The position numbers and the translations under genes are program-made. The notes under the pieces were generated by a model. The model was not told the origin of the DNA. It ran no database searches and saw only the letters and a list, made by a program, of their open reading frames with translations. From JAHHUH01 sp045123075 (GTDB lineage Bacteria; Bacillota; Negativicutes; Acidaminococcales; Acidaminococcaceae), in assembly GCA_045123075.1 (NCBI GenBank), contig JBGVIJ010000037.1, positions 1 through 30,990 of the forward strand: a stretch of 30,990 bases of DNA, read 5' to 3'. This document shows, piece by piece, positions 30,580 to 30,990 of this stretch; within the stretch, counting starts at the first letter, position 1; every line of letters begins with the position of its first letter.

Positions 30580-30990
30580 ATCATCACCTCCTAATAGTAA
30601 TTTCTATATATAAATGAACCTTAATATTTATTATTTTGTTCTATCGGCAATGTTTGTCACTTCTGACTAAATAAAATAAAGCCTATTGCGTACCGTATAG
30701 GCGACAACACTTCTCTCGCTCTGAAAGAAAGGTTATGGCTATACTCACAACAAATGTTATAGGTATGACCACAGTAATTGTTAGATACCCAAATGATCGC
30801 TCCAATATTTGAAACGGCTAAGCCATTTAGATCTTTAATCTTAGAACACATAAACAAAAGAAGCTACCCTTACGGATAGCTTCTTTTGCTTTTAGAAGAT
30901 AGGAGAAATGAATGTATGAAAAAGCCTGAGTAAAGGCTTTCCTGCAATTGGAGAAATTAAAACCAATTTATTTTTTTACTTGGTGCTTTT
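30580..30990. other. 411-bp terminal region with no supported gene
   Basis: The minus-strand frame at 30657-30857 has no ribosome binding site and starts inside sequence next to a terminator, so I do not call it. A second minus-strand frame at about 30680-30800 encodes a single hydrophobic segment with a charged end but lacks a start codon and ribosome binding site; it may be a decayed small-membrane-protein gene. The plus strand has only very short frames near 30909. Confidence 0.5.
30858..30886. terminator. Bidirectional terminator-like hairpin
   Basis: AAAAGAAGCTA pairs with TAGCTTCTTTT around a 7-nt loop (CCCTTACGGA region), with T-runs on both strands. It probably ends a minus-strand gene beyond the right edge. 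Confidence 0.75.

Noticed and set aside
30657..30857. Minus-strand frame of 66 aa, and a second frame with one hydrophobic segment that resembles small type I toxin peptides
   Set aside because: There is no ribosome binding site or credible start codon, and a stop lies just upstream of the second frame. The resemblance rests only on a hydrophobic run with a charged end.

Overview
The window looks like chromosomal DNA from a diderm member of the Firmicutes (class Negativicutes). Most genes, riboswitches and promoters are Firmicutes-like (RpoB/RpoC, SAM-I riboswitch, YdjG/H/I-like trio, AGGAGG ribosome binding sites), yet a TonB-dependent outer-membrane receptor is also encoded. The malic enzyme and two-subunit class I fumarase, together with the moderately AT-rich composition, would suit an Acidaminococcaceae/Phascolarctobacterium-like anaerobe. 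That placement is inference, not shown by the sequence.

Layout. 1-2200 (+): 3' end of a glycosyltransferase-51 gene, an 85-aa unknown protein and a CaiB/BaiF-family CoA-transferase or acyl-CoA racemase. 2217-3260 (-): orphan metQ behind a complete promoter, SAM-I riboswitch and terminator. 3317-6042 (-): malic enzyme and fumarase alpha/beta, which interconvert fumarate, malate and pyruvate. 6115-10208 (-): a tightly overlapping run of hydantoinase-like protein, histone-deacetylase-like amidohydrolase with a zinc-ribbon tail, rdgB and a YfcE-type phosphodiesterase. 10209-10626: non-coding, with a 123-bp nested inverted-repeat element and a possible small transcript. 10627-11223 (-): a methyltransferase, divergent from an 11395-14532 (+) cassette of ECF S component, TonB receptor and second methyltransferase.

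14600-19459 (-): a YdjI/YdjG/YdjH-like envelope set (SPFH protein, zinc-ribbon membrane protein, TPM protein) followed by a secreted 5'-nucleotidase-family enzyme. 19647-20948 (-): an exported protein, a 129-aa unknown and a 52-aa Cys-rich protein. 21049-28763 (-): rpoB and rpoC as an isolated pair, with a strong promoter and a hairpin-plus-U-tract in the leader. 28764-30990: sparse accessory DNA with a 94-aa membrane protein, a 77-aa conserved small protein whose promoter carries a LexA-like box, and a 120-aa acidic unknown. A 15-bp direct repeat brackets part of it.

The most unusual points are: (1) the nested inverted repeat at 10308-10430; (2) the divergent region 11224-11394, where the same 12-mer overlaps both promoters next to a coupled outer-/inner-membrane uptake cassette; (3) rpoBC cut off from its usual ribosomal-protein neighbours and fronted by a possible attenuator; (4) a RpoC insertion that looks like an internal duplication; and (5) the possible SOS-controlled small gene. 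I see no CRISPR array, rRNA, tRNA or intact insertion sequence.
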